Source of the DNA: Rhodospirillales bacterium
Lineage (GTDB): Bacteria > Pseudomonadota > Alphaproteobacteria > Rhodospirillales > Defluviicoccaceae
Length of the DNA stretch: 64,000 bases
Direction of reading: 5' to 3'
NCBI GenBank assembly: GCA_016712595.1
Contig: JADJQT010000002.1
Span: 310,001-374,000 of the forward strand
A model generated the notes under the pieces. The model did not search any database. It was not told where the DNA came from and saw only the letters and a list, made by a program, of their open reading frames with translations. This document shows positions 18,059-26,601 of the stretch, one piece after another (position 1 is the stretch's first letter; each line of letters begins with the position of its first letter). Made by a program: the position numbers and the translations under genes.

Positions 18059-19597
18059 TTATAAGTCATGGCCGCAATACGAGCAGTTGAACGACTTGTT
18101 GCAAAGCGGGAAGTCGGCGACGATGTTGCCTTCGATGACGGCTTCCAACAGCGGCCACTGGAACCAGGAGGGATCGCGCGGGTGGCAGCGATCGATCTTA
18201 CCGTCGGCGCGCAAGCGCACCCAGACCATGATGTCGCCGCGGAAGCCTTCGATGAGGGCGAGGCCCTCGCCGCCGGACGCGGGTGGCGCGGCGAGCGCGG
18301 TCATCGTCTTTCCAACCGGAGGGCGGCTGAGGATCTGCGAGATCAAGGCGAGGCTCTGTTTGATCTCCTCGATCCGGACCCACACCCGCGCGTTGACGTC
18401 ACCGTCCTGGCGCTCGATGACGTCGAATGACAACTCATCGTAGGGCGGGTAGCCAGGCCGTCGGCGCACGTCGACGGCGCGTCCCGAGGCGCGACCGATG
18501 GGACCGCCACAGCCGAAGAAAGCCGCAAAGTCCGGGCGCAGAACTCCCGTCCGCACTGTCCGGTCCTGCAGCGAGGTGGTGTTGTCGTAGAGGTGAATCA
18601 AATCCGGCAGATGCTGGCGGATCTCGCTGACGAGGGTCTTGATCGCGGCGATGGAGTCGGAGCCGAGGTCTACGGCGACACCGCCCGGCACCACCTTATC
18701 CATCATCAGACGATGACCGAAGCACAAGCCGGCGGTACGCAGGACATGCTCGCGCAACACCGCGCACGGCGCCAGCATCGCCGCGAACGCCGCATCGTTG
18801 CAGATCGCACCCACGTCGCCCAGATGGTTGGCTATCCGTTCCATCTCGGCCATCAGCGCGCGCAGCCAGTGGGCGCGCGGCGGCACCACCGTTCCGCTCG
18901 CGCTCTCGACGGCGCGGGCAAAGGCGATGGCGTAGGCAACGGTACTATCCCCCGAGATGCGGCCGGCGAGCCTGGCACCGGTATCGATCTCCGCACCCTG
19001 CATGAGCCGCTCGATCCCCTTATGCACATATCCCAGCCGTTCTTCCAGACGCACGATTGTCTCGCCGCTGGCGGTGAAGCGGAAATGCCCGGGCTCGATA
19101 ATGCCCGCATGGACCGGCCCCACCGGGATCTGGTGCAGACTTTCGCCCTCGACGGCAAGGAACGGATAGGGCGCCGAAGCATCGCGCGGCGGATTGACAC
19201 CTGCCGGCGCGGCAGGCCAGCAGCCATGATCGAGCCACGGCCGCGGGTCCGGGGATCCGTCGGCGAAAACTCCCCAAAGATCGCCGATCGTTCGTTCGAG
19301 CCGACTGGCGGGTGAGAATGACGCGGCGATCGAAGGAAAGCGCCGGTCGGGGCATAGGCGAGTAATCACGCTGATAGTATCGAGGGCGGGGTTGGACAGC
19401 GCGAGATGGACGGCATCGCGTTCGCCCCAGAAGCCCAATAAGGCGATACGTCCGTCCCGCAACCCGTCGCCGGCACGCAGCCACGCGCCGTCGTTGACGA
19501 TGAATCGCGGCCACGGCGCGCAGCCCTCGATCTTGTCGCTGCCGCCGGTGATCCAGGTCAGTGACACAGCGGCGTTCTTTGCATCGATCTCATCCAA
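18059..19597 (-). CDS. Hydrogenase-4-type large subunit homologue lacking the N-terminal Ni ligands (HyfG/HycE-like)
   Basis: 512 residues, with a NuoC-like N-terminal domain (about 1-145) fused to a NuoD-like domain, as in HycE and HyfG. Clear family marks are QIPVGPVHAGIIEPGHFRF, GYVHKGIERLMQG and ERIANHLGDVGAICND. In true NiFe hydrogenases the first ligand motif is RxCGxC; here it reads RISGDS (213-218), so both cysteines are Ser. The C-terminus does keep a CxxC (Cys505, Cys508 in SFNCSYCGHDL). It is therefore unlikely to bind a normal NiFe site and fits the energy-converting-hydrogenase-related (Ehr) group. The start is a TTG overlapping hyfF by eight bases; a GTG at 19567 is an alternative. 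Confidence 0.88.
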   Translation of the reverse strand: MDEIDAKNAAVSLTWITGGSDKIEGCAPWPRFIVNDGAWLRAGDGLRDGRIALLGFWGERDAVHLALSNPALDTISVITRLCPDRRFPSIAASFSPASRLERTIGDLWGVFADGSPDPRPWLDHGCWPAAPAGVNPPRDASAPYPFLAVEGESLHQIPVGPVHAGIIEPGHFRFTASGETIVRLEERLGYVHKGIERLMQGAEIDTGARLAGRISGDSTVAYAIAFARAVESASGTVVPPRAHWLRALMAEMERIANHLGDVGAICNDAAFAAMLAPCAVLREHVLRTAGLCFGHRLMMDKVVPGGVAVDLGSDSIAAIKTLVSEIRQHLPDLIHLYDNTTSLQDRTVRTGVLRPDFAAFFGCGGPIGRASGRAVDVRRRPGYPPYDELSFDVIERQDGDVNARVWVRIEEIKQSLALISQILSRPPVGKTMTALAAPPASGGEGLALIEGFRGDIMVWVRLRADGKIDRCHPRDPSWFQWPLLEAVIEGNIVADFPLCNKSFNCSYCGHDL

Positions 19598-21038
19598 CCA
19601 AAGCCGCGACAGCGCGGAACCACGTTACCAGGGCCTGCGGGAGAAACAGCCCCGCCGTTAAAACCAGGGCGATGTGGACGAAAAACGGGACATAGGATGC
19701 GTGCGTCGCGCCGGCGTTCGGCGTTGGCGCGCCGAAGGCCAAACCCTGCATCCGTAGTACCAGCGCGCCGACGCCGATGAGCAGCCCCGCGACCAGCGGG
19801 ATCGCCAGCAGCGGTTCGCGCGCGAAGGTCGAGGTGACGATCAGGAACTCACTCATGAAGATCCCGAACGGCGGCATGCCAGCGATGGCGGCGACGCCCA
19901 GCACGAAGCCCCAGCCGAGCAGCGGATGGCTTTCGGTCAGACCGCGGATCTTTGCGATCTTCTGTGTTCCCTTGACCTGCGCGACGTGTCCGACGGCGAA
20001 GAAGATGGCGGATTTGGTCAGGCTATGCATCGCCATGTGTAAAAGGCCGGCGAAGCTCGCGAGCGGCCCGCCGATGCCGAAGGCGAAGGTGATGATGCCC
20101 ATGTGCTCGATCGACGAATAGGCGAACAGGCGCTTGATGTCACGTCGACGGTAGAGCATCAGCGCCGCGAAAACGAGGGAGGCCAGGCCCATGGCAATCA
20201 TCAGCGAGCCGGGAGCGAGCGCCTGGGCGTTGGCGGTCAGCAGAATCTTGAAGCGCAGCACGGCATAGAAGGCGACGTTGAGCAGCAGGCCCGAAAGCAC
20301 CGCCGAAATCGGTGTCGGGCCTTCGGCGTGCGCATCGGGCAGCCAGGCGTGGAGCGGCGCGAGGCCAACCTTGGTGCCGTAACCCAGCAACAAAAAGACA
20401 AAGGCGAGATTGAGAAGAGCGGGATCGAAGGCGCGGGCATGCGTGTTCAAGGTCGTCCAGGCCATCGCATCAATGCCTTGGCCGACGACCGGAAGGGCGG
20501 CGAGGTAGACGAGGATGGTGCCAAACAGGGCGAGGGCGATGCCGACGCTGCCGAGGATGAAGTACTTCCACGCCGCTTCGAGCGCCTCGCGGGTGCGGTA
20601 GATGCCGACCATCAGCACCGTGGTGAGCGTCGCGAGTTCGATCGCCACCCACATCAGGCCGATGCTGTTGGCGAGCAGGGCGAGGTTCATCGCGAACATC
20701 AGCATCTGGTACATGGCGTGGTAAAACCGCAAGTACCCGGGAGTGAGGTGCCCGCTCTGCAGTTCATGGGCAATGTAGCTTGCGCTGAACGCGCTGGTGG
20801 TAAAGCCGACGAAGGTGTTGAGGACGATCAGAAAGACATTCAGGTCGTCGACGAGGAGAAGATGACCGACCGGCGGGCGCGCACCCAGGAGGGCAAGACT
20901 GGCGGCGAACGTCAGCAGCGATGCGAGAATGTTCAACGTCGCGCCGAGGCGGTAGCCAGGGGTCAGCGCCAGCATCGCCGCCGCAGCAGCCGGGATGACG
21001 AGCGCGGCCGGCGCTGCATAGGCAAGCAGCCCGTTCAC
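19590..21038 (-). CDS. Antiporter-like membrane subunit (HyfF/NuoN-like)
   Basis: 482 residues, about 13-14 membrane segments. Proton-channel module of the complex I/Mrp superfamily. Diagnostic features are the Glu in WVAIELATLTTVLMVG, the Lys in LLLGYGTKVGLAPLHAWLPDAHAEGPTPISAVLSG, and YRRRDIKRLFAYSSIEHMGII followed by HSLTKSAIFFAVGHV. These charged residues line the proton path in relatives. The ATGA junction with hyfE and the overlap with the large-subunit gene indicate a tightly coupled operon. Confidence 0.92.
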   Translation of the reverse strand: MNGLLAYAAPAALVIPAAAAAMLALTPGYRLGATLNILASLLTFAASLALLGARPPVGHLLLVDDLNVFLIVLNTFVGFTTSAFSASYIAHELQSGHLTPGYLRFYHAMYQMLMFAMNLALLANSIGLMWVAIELATLTTVLMVGIYRTREALEAAWKYFILGSVGIALALFGTILVYLAALPVVGQGIDAMAWTTLNTHARAFDPALLNLAFVFLLLGYGTKVGLAPLHAWLPDAHAEGPTPISAVLSGLLLNVAFYAVLRFKILLTANAQALAPGSLMIAMGLASLVFAALMLYRRRDIKRLFAYSSIEHMGIITFAFGIGGPLASFAGLLHMAMHSLTKSAIFFAVGHVAQVKGTQKIAKIRGLTESHPLLGWGFVLGVAAIAGMPPFGIFMSEFLIVTSTFAREPLLAIPLVAGLLIGVGALVLRMQGLAFGAPTPNAGATHASYVPFFVHIALVLTAGLFLPQALVTWFRAVAALVG

Positions 21039-21697
21039 GGCTGCTCTCCCCGCGACTGATCGAGTGCCACCAGTTCGACCGTATCGAAGCGCTCGCGAAT
21101 GCGGAATAGGAAGATGCCGATGACGATGAACGCGATCAGCACCGAGAAAGCGACGCTGATCTCGACGACCAGCGGCATGCCCTTGGCTCCGGTCGCGGCA
21201 AAAATCAGGCCATTTTCCAGCGACATGAAGCCGACCACCTGGCTGACCGCGTTGCGGCGGGTCACCATCATCAACAGTCCGAGCAGGACCACGGAGAGCG
21301 CGAAGGCGAGGTCCTCGCGGGTGAGCACGTCGGCCTGTTCGGTCACCGGGCGCATCACCATGATCGACAGCGCGATCAGAGCGATGCCGAGCAGAATGGT
21401 CGGGCCGACGCCGACCACGGCTTCGATCGTCCGGCCGACGCCGAGTTGCTGGACGATACGGTGCAGGGCAACGGGAATGATCATGCCCTTGAACAGCAGG
21501 GCAATGAGCGCGGTGATATAAAGGTGCGGGGCGGACTGGACGTACGCCTGCCAGGCAACGGCGAGCGACAATATCACGGCGTGCGCGGCGAAGACGCTCA
21601 GCAGCGCATACATGCGGTCCTGATAGAGCAGCATCAGGCTCAGCAGCACCAGCCCGCCGGCAAGAAGATGGGCGACATCATAGGGAAGACCCGCCAT
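21035..21697 (-). CDS. Hydrogenase-4 component E homologue (HyfE, MnhC/NuoK-like)
   Basis: 220 residues, about six to seven membrane segments. HyfE corresponds to the small NuoK/MrpC-type channel subunits with extra N-terminal helices. Seen: FKGMIIPVALHRIVQQLG, typical of HyfE, and FMSLENGLIF, the conserved Glu-bearing segment shared with NuoK. The ATG at 21697 shares a base with the stop of the upstream NuoH-like gene. It ends in a short cytosolic tail (RFDTVELVALDQSRGEQP). Confidence 0.9.
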   Translation of the reverse strand: MAGLPYDVAHLLAGGLVLLSLMLLYQDRMYALLSVFAAHAVILSLAVAWQAYVQSAPHLYITALIALLFKGMIIPVALHRIVQQLGVGRTIEAVVGVGPTILLGIALIALSIMVMRPVTEQADVLTREDLAFALSVVLLGLLMMVTRRNAVSQVVGFMSLENGLIFAATGAKGMPLVVEISVAFSVLIAFIVIGIFLFRIRERFDTVELVALDQSRGEQP

Positions 21698-22647
21698 CAC
21701 GGACTCCGGCTGACGAACAAGAGCAGGACGGCAAGCAGGCTCAGCATCAGGGCGACACCAAGAAATTCCGGCACCCGAAACACCCGCATCTTGGCGATCG
21801 AAGTTTCGAACAGCGCCAGCAGCACCCCGCCGACGGCGAGCTTGATGGCGTAAGCGACGAGGCCACCCAAATAGGCGACAATCCCGTCGCCGGCTGCCGC
21901 CATGCCCCACGGGACGAAGACGCAGGCGATCAGCGACAGGTAAAGCACCAGCTTAAGGGCGGCGGCGAGTTCGATCATCGCGAGGTGGCGTGCCGAATAC
22001 TCGAGCACCATCGCCTCGTGGACCATCGTCAGCTCGAGGTGGGTCGCCGGGTTGTCGACCGGGATCCGCGCGTTCTCGGCCAGGGCCACGACGAGCAGCG
22101 CCACCAGAACCAGCGCCAGTGACACCCGCACGCCAACGTTTGCGCCCGCCATGAACGCGGCGATCGAGGAGAGCTGGGTGGTTTGCGCCAGCAGCGAGAC
22201 GGTGAAGACGACCATGATCATCGCCGGCTCAGCGACGGAGGCGATCATCATCTCACGGCTGGACCCGAGGCCACCGAAGCTGGTGCCGATGTCCATGCCG
22301 GCAAGGGCGAGAAAAAAGCGCCCGGTGCCGAGCAGGGCAGCGATGACGATCATGTCTGCCGACCAGCTGAACAGCAGCCCCGATGCGAAGGTTGGGACCA
22401 GCGCGGCGGCAACCCAGATGGCGGCAAAGGTGACGTAAGGAACAACGCGGAACAGCCAGGATGCGTTTTCGGCGAGCACGGCCTCCTTGCGGATCAGGCG
22501 AAGGAGGTCGCGGTAGGGCTGCAGCGGTGACGGCCCCCGCCGGCGCAGCACCCGCGCCTTGATCGTCCGCACCCAGCCGAGCAGCAACGGTGCGATTGCG
22601 ACGACCAGCGTCATTTGGGCAAGCTGAATGGCGAGCGCGGCGATCAT
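21697..22647 (-). CDS. NuoH-like membrane subunit (HyfC/HycD family)
   Basis: 316 residues, about eight membrane segments. This subunit joins the peripheral arm to the membrane arm and in complex I forms part of the quinone chamber. Seen: GPSPLQPYRDLLRLIRKEAV after the first helix, ENARIPVDNPATHLELTMVHEAMVLEYSARHLAMIE (the acidic loop conserved from NuoH to HyfC), and ARIPVDNPATHLELT in particular. The ATG overlaps the hyfB stop by four bases (ATGA), supporting translational coupling. A longer frame to 22788 lies wholly within hyfB and was dismissed. Confidence 0.92.
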   Translation of the reverse strand: MIAALAIQLAQMTLVVAIAPLLLGWVRTIKARVLRRRGPSPLQPYRDLLRLIRKEAVLAENASWLFRVVPYVTFAAIWVAAALVPTFASGLLFSWSADMIVIAALLGTGRFFLALAGMDIGTSFGGLGSSREMMIASVAEPAMIMVVFTVSLLAQTTQLSSIAAFMAGANVGVRVSLALVLVALLVVALAENARIPVDNPATHLELTMVHEAMVLEYSARHLAMIELAAALKLVLYLSLIACVFVPWGMAAAGDGIVAYLGGLVAYAIKLAVGGVLLALFETSIAKMRVFRVPEFLGVALMLSLLAVLLLFVSRSP

Positions 22648-24656
22648 GGCCAGATCGCAATGCCGAGCAGCAGCGCCACCAAAAGGGCGAAGACCAACCC
22701 GAGGTAGCGGCGGATGGTCAGGAACTGCAGGTGGTTGACGCGATCGGCGGCGTAGGTGATCCCGGCGGCGAGCGGCGCGTAGCCGCACTCCCAGATCAGG
22801 TCACGAAGGCTGACCGTGAAGCGGGCCGGCTTGAGGCTTCCCGGCGGCGGCATCTCGACGCTCTCGCGAGCGACGAAGACGAGTGAACCGAACACCCGGC
22901 GAATCGGCTGGGCGAAGCTGCCAGCCGTATACTGCGTCGTCGGGCTGGCTTCGGGAAAGCCGCAGTCCCACGCCGGCGCCCGCCGGACGGCGCGTGACGC
23001 CAGCCGGTGGATCGCAAACGCCGCGAGCGTGCCCGAAAGAGCCATGAAGACGAGGACGAGAATCCCGTTATACGAGCTGCGCTCGGCGGCGATCGGTATC
23101 AGCGTCAGCCACGGCATGGCCGATTGCACGGGCAAGGATGTGCCGCGGGTGAGCTGGGAGACCACCGGCGCCAGCGCATCGACGATCAGGCCGGGCACGA
23201 TCCCGGTGAGGATGCACGCCAATGCGAACGCGCTCATCACCGCCAGCGAGAAGCGATCGACCTCGCGCGCCTGCGCCGCCGCGGCCGTGCGCGGGCGCCC
23301 GAGGAAGGTGATGCCGAACGCCTTGACGAAACACGCTGCGGCAAGCGCTGCTGACAGGGCGAGGCCGGCGCCGACGCCGGGGATCAGGAACTTCAGCCCC
23401 CATTGCGGTACGGCCGGGCTGACCAGGATCGCCTGGAAGGTCAGCCATTCGGAGGCAAAACCGTTGAGCGGCGGCAGGGCCGAGATCGCCGCGCAGCCGA
23501 GCAGGAAAGTGGCTGCGGTGACCGGCATCCGGTGGATCAGCCCGCCGAGGTGCTCCATGTCGCGCTCGCCTGTCGCCGTCAGCACCGCCCCGGCGCCGAA
23601 GAACAGCAGGCTCTTGAACAGCATGTGATTGAGCACGTGGAACAGGGCGGCGCTGAACGCCAGCGCCGCCGGCACCATCATCCCGTTGGCGCGGAAGGCC
23701 AGCGCCAGACCGAGGCCGATGACGATGATACCGATGTTCTCGACCGTGTGGTAGGCGAGCAGCCGCTTGATGTCGTGCTGCATCAGGGCGTAGAGGACAC
23801 CAAGCACGGCGGTTACGCCGCCCAGCACCAGCACCACCACGCTCCACCACCAGGCCGGCTCGCCGGCCAAGTCGAAGAGGATGCGGATGATCCCATAGAT
23901 GGCAACCTTGGTCATCACCCCGCTCATCAGCGCCGAGACATGGCTCGGTGCCGCCGGATGGGCAAGCGGCAGCCAGACGTGCAGCGGCACGATGCCGGCC
24001 TTCGATCCGGCGCCGAGCAGCGTCAGCGCCAGAACCAGCGCGCCGATCGAAGGTGACAGGCCGGCGGCGCGGATGTCGGCGAAGGCATAGGCGCCGCTGA
24101 CTCCGGCGAGAAGGCCAAAGCACAAGAGCAAGGCCAGCGTGCCGAAGCCGGCCATCACCAAGTAGACGCATCCGGCCTGTGCGGTTCCGTCCGTGCGGTG
24201 ATGGGCCATCACCAACCCCCAGGACGCCAGCGACATGAATTCCCACGAGGCGAGGAAGGAGTAGGCGTCATCGGCCAGAACGACCATGTTCATCGCGGCG
24301 AGAAACACCGCGAACAGAGGGAGCACCCGCTGCGGCTCGCTATCGTGACGACCGTAACCCAGCCCGTAAACGCTCGCCGCCGCGCCGCCAAGGTTGACGA
24401 CCAAAAGGAAGAACGCGGCCAGAGGGTCGAGACGCAGGTGCGCGCCGATCCAGGGGATGCCCAGCGGCAGAACTAGGTCTTGTGCCGGGGCCCGCCCGAA
24501 GAGCGTGATCGCCGCGAGAACAACCATCGCGCTGCACGCCGATGCTGCGGCTCCGTAGACGATGATGCGGCCGGCTGGCCGGCCGCCGAGGCCCACTGCG
24601 CCGAGCCCCGTCAACAAGAGCGAAGCGATCAGGACGAGTGCGGCGAGCAGAGCCAT
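22644..24656 (-). CDS. Antiporter-like membrane subunit (HyfB/NuoL-like)
   Basis: 670 residues, about 16 membrane segments; first gene of the operon. Proton-translocating family marks: FLASWEFMSLASWGLV with the essential Glu, GAGSKAGIVPLHVWLPLAHPAAPSHVSALMSG with the mid-membrane Lys, and MQHDIKRLLAYHTVENIGII. The C-terminal extension AWDCGFPEASPTTQYTAGSFAQPIRRVFG is characteristic of HyfB/HycC proteins. The operon reads hyfB, hyfC, hyfE, hyfF, hyfG, hyfI with overlapping ends throughout. No clear ribosome site precedes the ATG. Confidence 0.93.
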   Translation of the reverse strand: MALLAALVLIASLLLTGLGAVGLGGRPAGRIIVYGAAASACSAMVVLAAITLFGRAPAQDLVLPLGIPWIGAHLRLDPLAAFFLLVVNLGGAAASVYGLGYGRHDSEPQRVLPLFAVFLAAMNMVVLADDAYSFLASWEFMSLASWGLVMAHHRTDGTAQAGCVYLVMAGFGTLALLLCFGLLAGVSGAYAFADIRAAGLSPSIGALVLALTLLGAGSKAGIVPLHVWLPLAHPAAPSHVSALMSGVMTKVAIYGIIRILFDLAGEPAWWWSVVVLVLGGVTAVLGVLYALMQHDIKRLLAYHTVENIGIIVIGLGLALAFRANGMMVPAALAFSAALFHVLNHMLFKSLLFFGAGAVLTATGERDMEHLGGLIHRMPVTAATFLLGCAAISALPPLNGFASEWLTFQAILVSPAVPQWGLKFLIPGVGAGLALSAALAAACFVKAFGITFLGRPRTAAAAQAREVDRFSLAVMSAFALACILTGIVPGLIVDALAPVVSQLTRGTSLPVQSAMPWLTLIPIAAERSSYNGILVLVFMALSGTLAAFAIHRLASRAVRRAPAWDCGFPEASPTTQYTAGSFAQPIRRVFGSLVFVARESVEMPPPGSLKPARFTVSLRDLIWECGYAPLAAGITYAADRVNHLQFLTIRRYLGLVFALLVALLLGIAIWP

Positions 24657-25108
24657 ATCAGATGGTCCGTTTCGCGCGTCGCGTTGAGTGTCGGCGCTCC
24701 CAGCGAGCCACTTTGATCTCCCCTGTAACGGAACCCTCGGTCCGGCTTGTCGCGGTTTCGTGTTCTCGTGCCACGCCCAGGGCCCGCGCTCGCGGCGCGT
24801 TTTTCGTTCGGTTATTTGTTCCGAGCTGCCAACGCGCGAAGAAATGCGGCCAGCGTAACTTTCTTGCCACGGGCTTGCATCTTGATCGCCTTTACGTGCG
24901 GATCAGTCGTGAGCGATGGCCGGCAAAGCAAGGCCGATCGAACCCGAACCACACGCGAGCCGCTTTGATCGATATCGCGGCCGTGATGCTTAACCCATAG
25001 GGAAGCGCGTACGACATTTTGTCGCGGATGGCAAGCTGGGCCGAACGTCCCGCCCGGGATGAGCGCTCTTCCGCTACCCTCGGTCCCGTCACCAGCGCGC
25101 GACGTCGA
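24657..25108. other. Intergenic tract upstream of the Hyf-like operon
   Basis: 452 bases between the start of hyfB and the end of the M32 peptidase, both on the minus strand. The operon promoter should lie here. Short open frames exist on both strands, including a 70-codon minus frame ending two bases before hyfB, but their composition (Arg/Thr-rich, no domain) looks non-coding. I saw no convincing sigma-54 or FNR-type site. Confidence 0.5.
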
Positions 25109-26599
25109 TCACGAACGAGCGTAGCGGCGCTGCAGGTGAGACACGAATGCCGCGGCGTCGAGGGGCCGGCCCGTCGCGCCGATGAGAATATCGCGCGTTG
25201 AGGCAAGCGATCCGCGGGCGTGAACGTTCGTGCGCAGCCAGCGGAGGAGGGGGGTGAAGTCGCCGCGGGCGATGTCGTCCTCGATCGACGGTTCCGCGCG
25301 GCAGGCCGCCTGGTAAAGCTGGGCCGCGGTCATCGCTCCGAGGGTATAGGTCGGAAAGTAACCCCAGGCGCCGTCGTACCAGTGAATGTCCTGGAGGCAG
25401 CCGAGGCCGTCGTCGGGCGGAACAACGCCAAGCAGGCGACGCATGCCGTCGTTCCAGGCGCCTGGAAGGTCGACGGGCTCGAGATCGCCGGCAATCATCG
25501 CCCGCTCAAGATTGTAGCGAAGAATGACGTGGGCCGGGTAGGTGACTTCGTCGGCGTCGACGCGGATGTATCCACGGGCAACGCGCGTATAGTGGCGATA
25601 GAGATTCTCCGCGTCCCAGGCGGGCCCGTCGCCGGCGAGTTCGGCGCGAAGCAACGGTGCGGCGAAAGAAAGGAACGCCCGCGAACGGCAAACCTGCATC
25701 TCGATCAGAAGCGACTGGCTTTCGTGCAGAACCATGCCGCGGGCGTCGCCCGCCGGCAGGCCACGCCATTGCTCGGGCAATCCCCGCTCGTAAAGGGCGT
25801 GCCCGGTCTCATGCAAGACGCCCATCAGCGCTGAGCGGAAGTCGCTTTCGTCATATCGGGTGGTGATGCGCACGTCGTCGGGCGTGCCGCCGCAAAACGG
25901 ATGCAAGCTGACGTCGAGCCGGCCGTGGGTGAATTCGAACCCGAGCCGTTCCATCAGACCGACGGCCGCGGCGCGCTGCCGGTCGATCGGAAACGGACCC
26001 GCCGGCTCGATCGGGGGATCGTCCTGGCGCTGGCGCTCGATCACCTCCGGTAAAAAATCGGCAAGGAAGCGGGAAAGTTCGCCGAACAGTACGTCGATGT
26101 CGGCGCAGCGGCCATCCGGTTCGTACTCGTCGAGCAGGGCATCGTAGGGGCTGAGGCCTAACTTTTCCGATTTCGCCTGTGCCGCCTCGCGAACAAGCGC
26201 GAGCAGGTGCGTCAATGCGGGCAGGACTCGCGGAAAATCCGCCGCGGCGCGCGCTTCCCGCCACACGGTCTCGCATGCGGTCGTCGCACGCGATAAAGTC
26301 TCAACGAAGGTCTCGTCCAGGGCGGTCGCATGCGTCCATTGTCGCTTCATCTCGCCGACGTTGGCGCGCTGCGCGGCGTCAAGGACGGTATCGGCCTCAG
26401 CGCGAGCGATCAGTTCGCCTGCGTCCGGCGACGTCATTAGCCCGTGACGAAGGGCCGTAAGGACGGCGAGCTGATCCCCGCGCGCTCGGGCGCCGCCTTT
26501 CGGCATCATTGTCGCGAGGTCCCAATGCAGCATCGCCTCGGCGTCGCGGAGCGCGCCAATGCGGCGGAAGCGCGCCTCGAGGGTCGCGTAGGCGCTCAC
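25109..26599 (-). CDS. Carboxypeptidase, M32 (Taq) family
   Basis: 496 residues, cytoplasmic zinc carboxypeptidase of broad specificity. The zinc motif HETGH lies at 263-267, the upstream HPFCGG (233-238) is a family hallmark, and MVLHESQSLL supplies the third ligand Glu. EAMLHWDLATMMPKGGARARGDQ at the N-terminus and IHWYDGAWGYFPTYTLGAMTAAQLY near the C-terminus are typical. It begins two bases after the ctaB stop codon, so both are probably on one transcript, although no functional link is known. Confidence 0.95.
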   Translation of the reverse strand: MSAYATLEARFRRIGALRDAEAMLHWDLATMMPKGGARARGDQLAVLTALRHGLMTSPDAGELIARAEADTVLDAAQRANVGEMKRQWTHATALDETFVETLSRATTACETVWREARAAADFPRVLPALTHLLALVREAAQAKSEKLGLSPYDALLDEYEPDGRCADIDVLFGELSRFLADFLPEVIERQRQDDPPIEPAGPFPIDRQRAAAVGLMERLGFEFTHGRLDVSLHPFCGGTPDDVRITTRYDESDFRSALMGVLHETGHALYERGLPEQWRGLPAGDARGMVLHESQSLLIEMQVCRSRAFLSFAAPLLRAELAGDGPAWDAENLYRHYTRVARGYIRVDADEVTYPAHVILRYNLERAMIAGDLEPVDLPGAWNDGMRRLLGVVPPDDGLGCLQDIHWYDGAWGYFPTYTLGAMTAAQLYQAACRAEPSIEDDIARGDFTPLLRWLRTNVHARGSLASTRDILIGATGRPLDAAAFVSHLQRRYARS

Positions 26600-26601
26600 C
26601 G

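Noticed and set aside
20103..24056. Long plus-strand frames across the Hyf-like operon
   Set aside because: Shadows of membrane-protein genes; their Arg/Gln/Glu-rich translation is typical of antisense to hydrophobic codons.
17520..24656. A functional group 4 NiFe hydrogenase
   Set aside because: The first ligand motif has Ser at both Cys positions, and neither maturation genes nor a ferredoxin subunit are present.
24658..24870. A 70-codon minus-strand frame directly before hyfB
   Set aside because: Arg/Thr-rich, no domain and no ribosome site; position alone was not enough.
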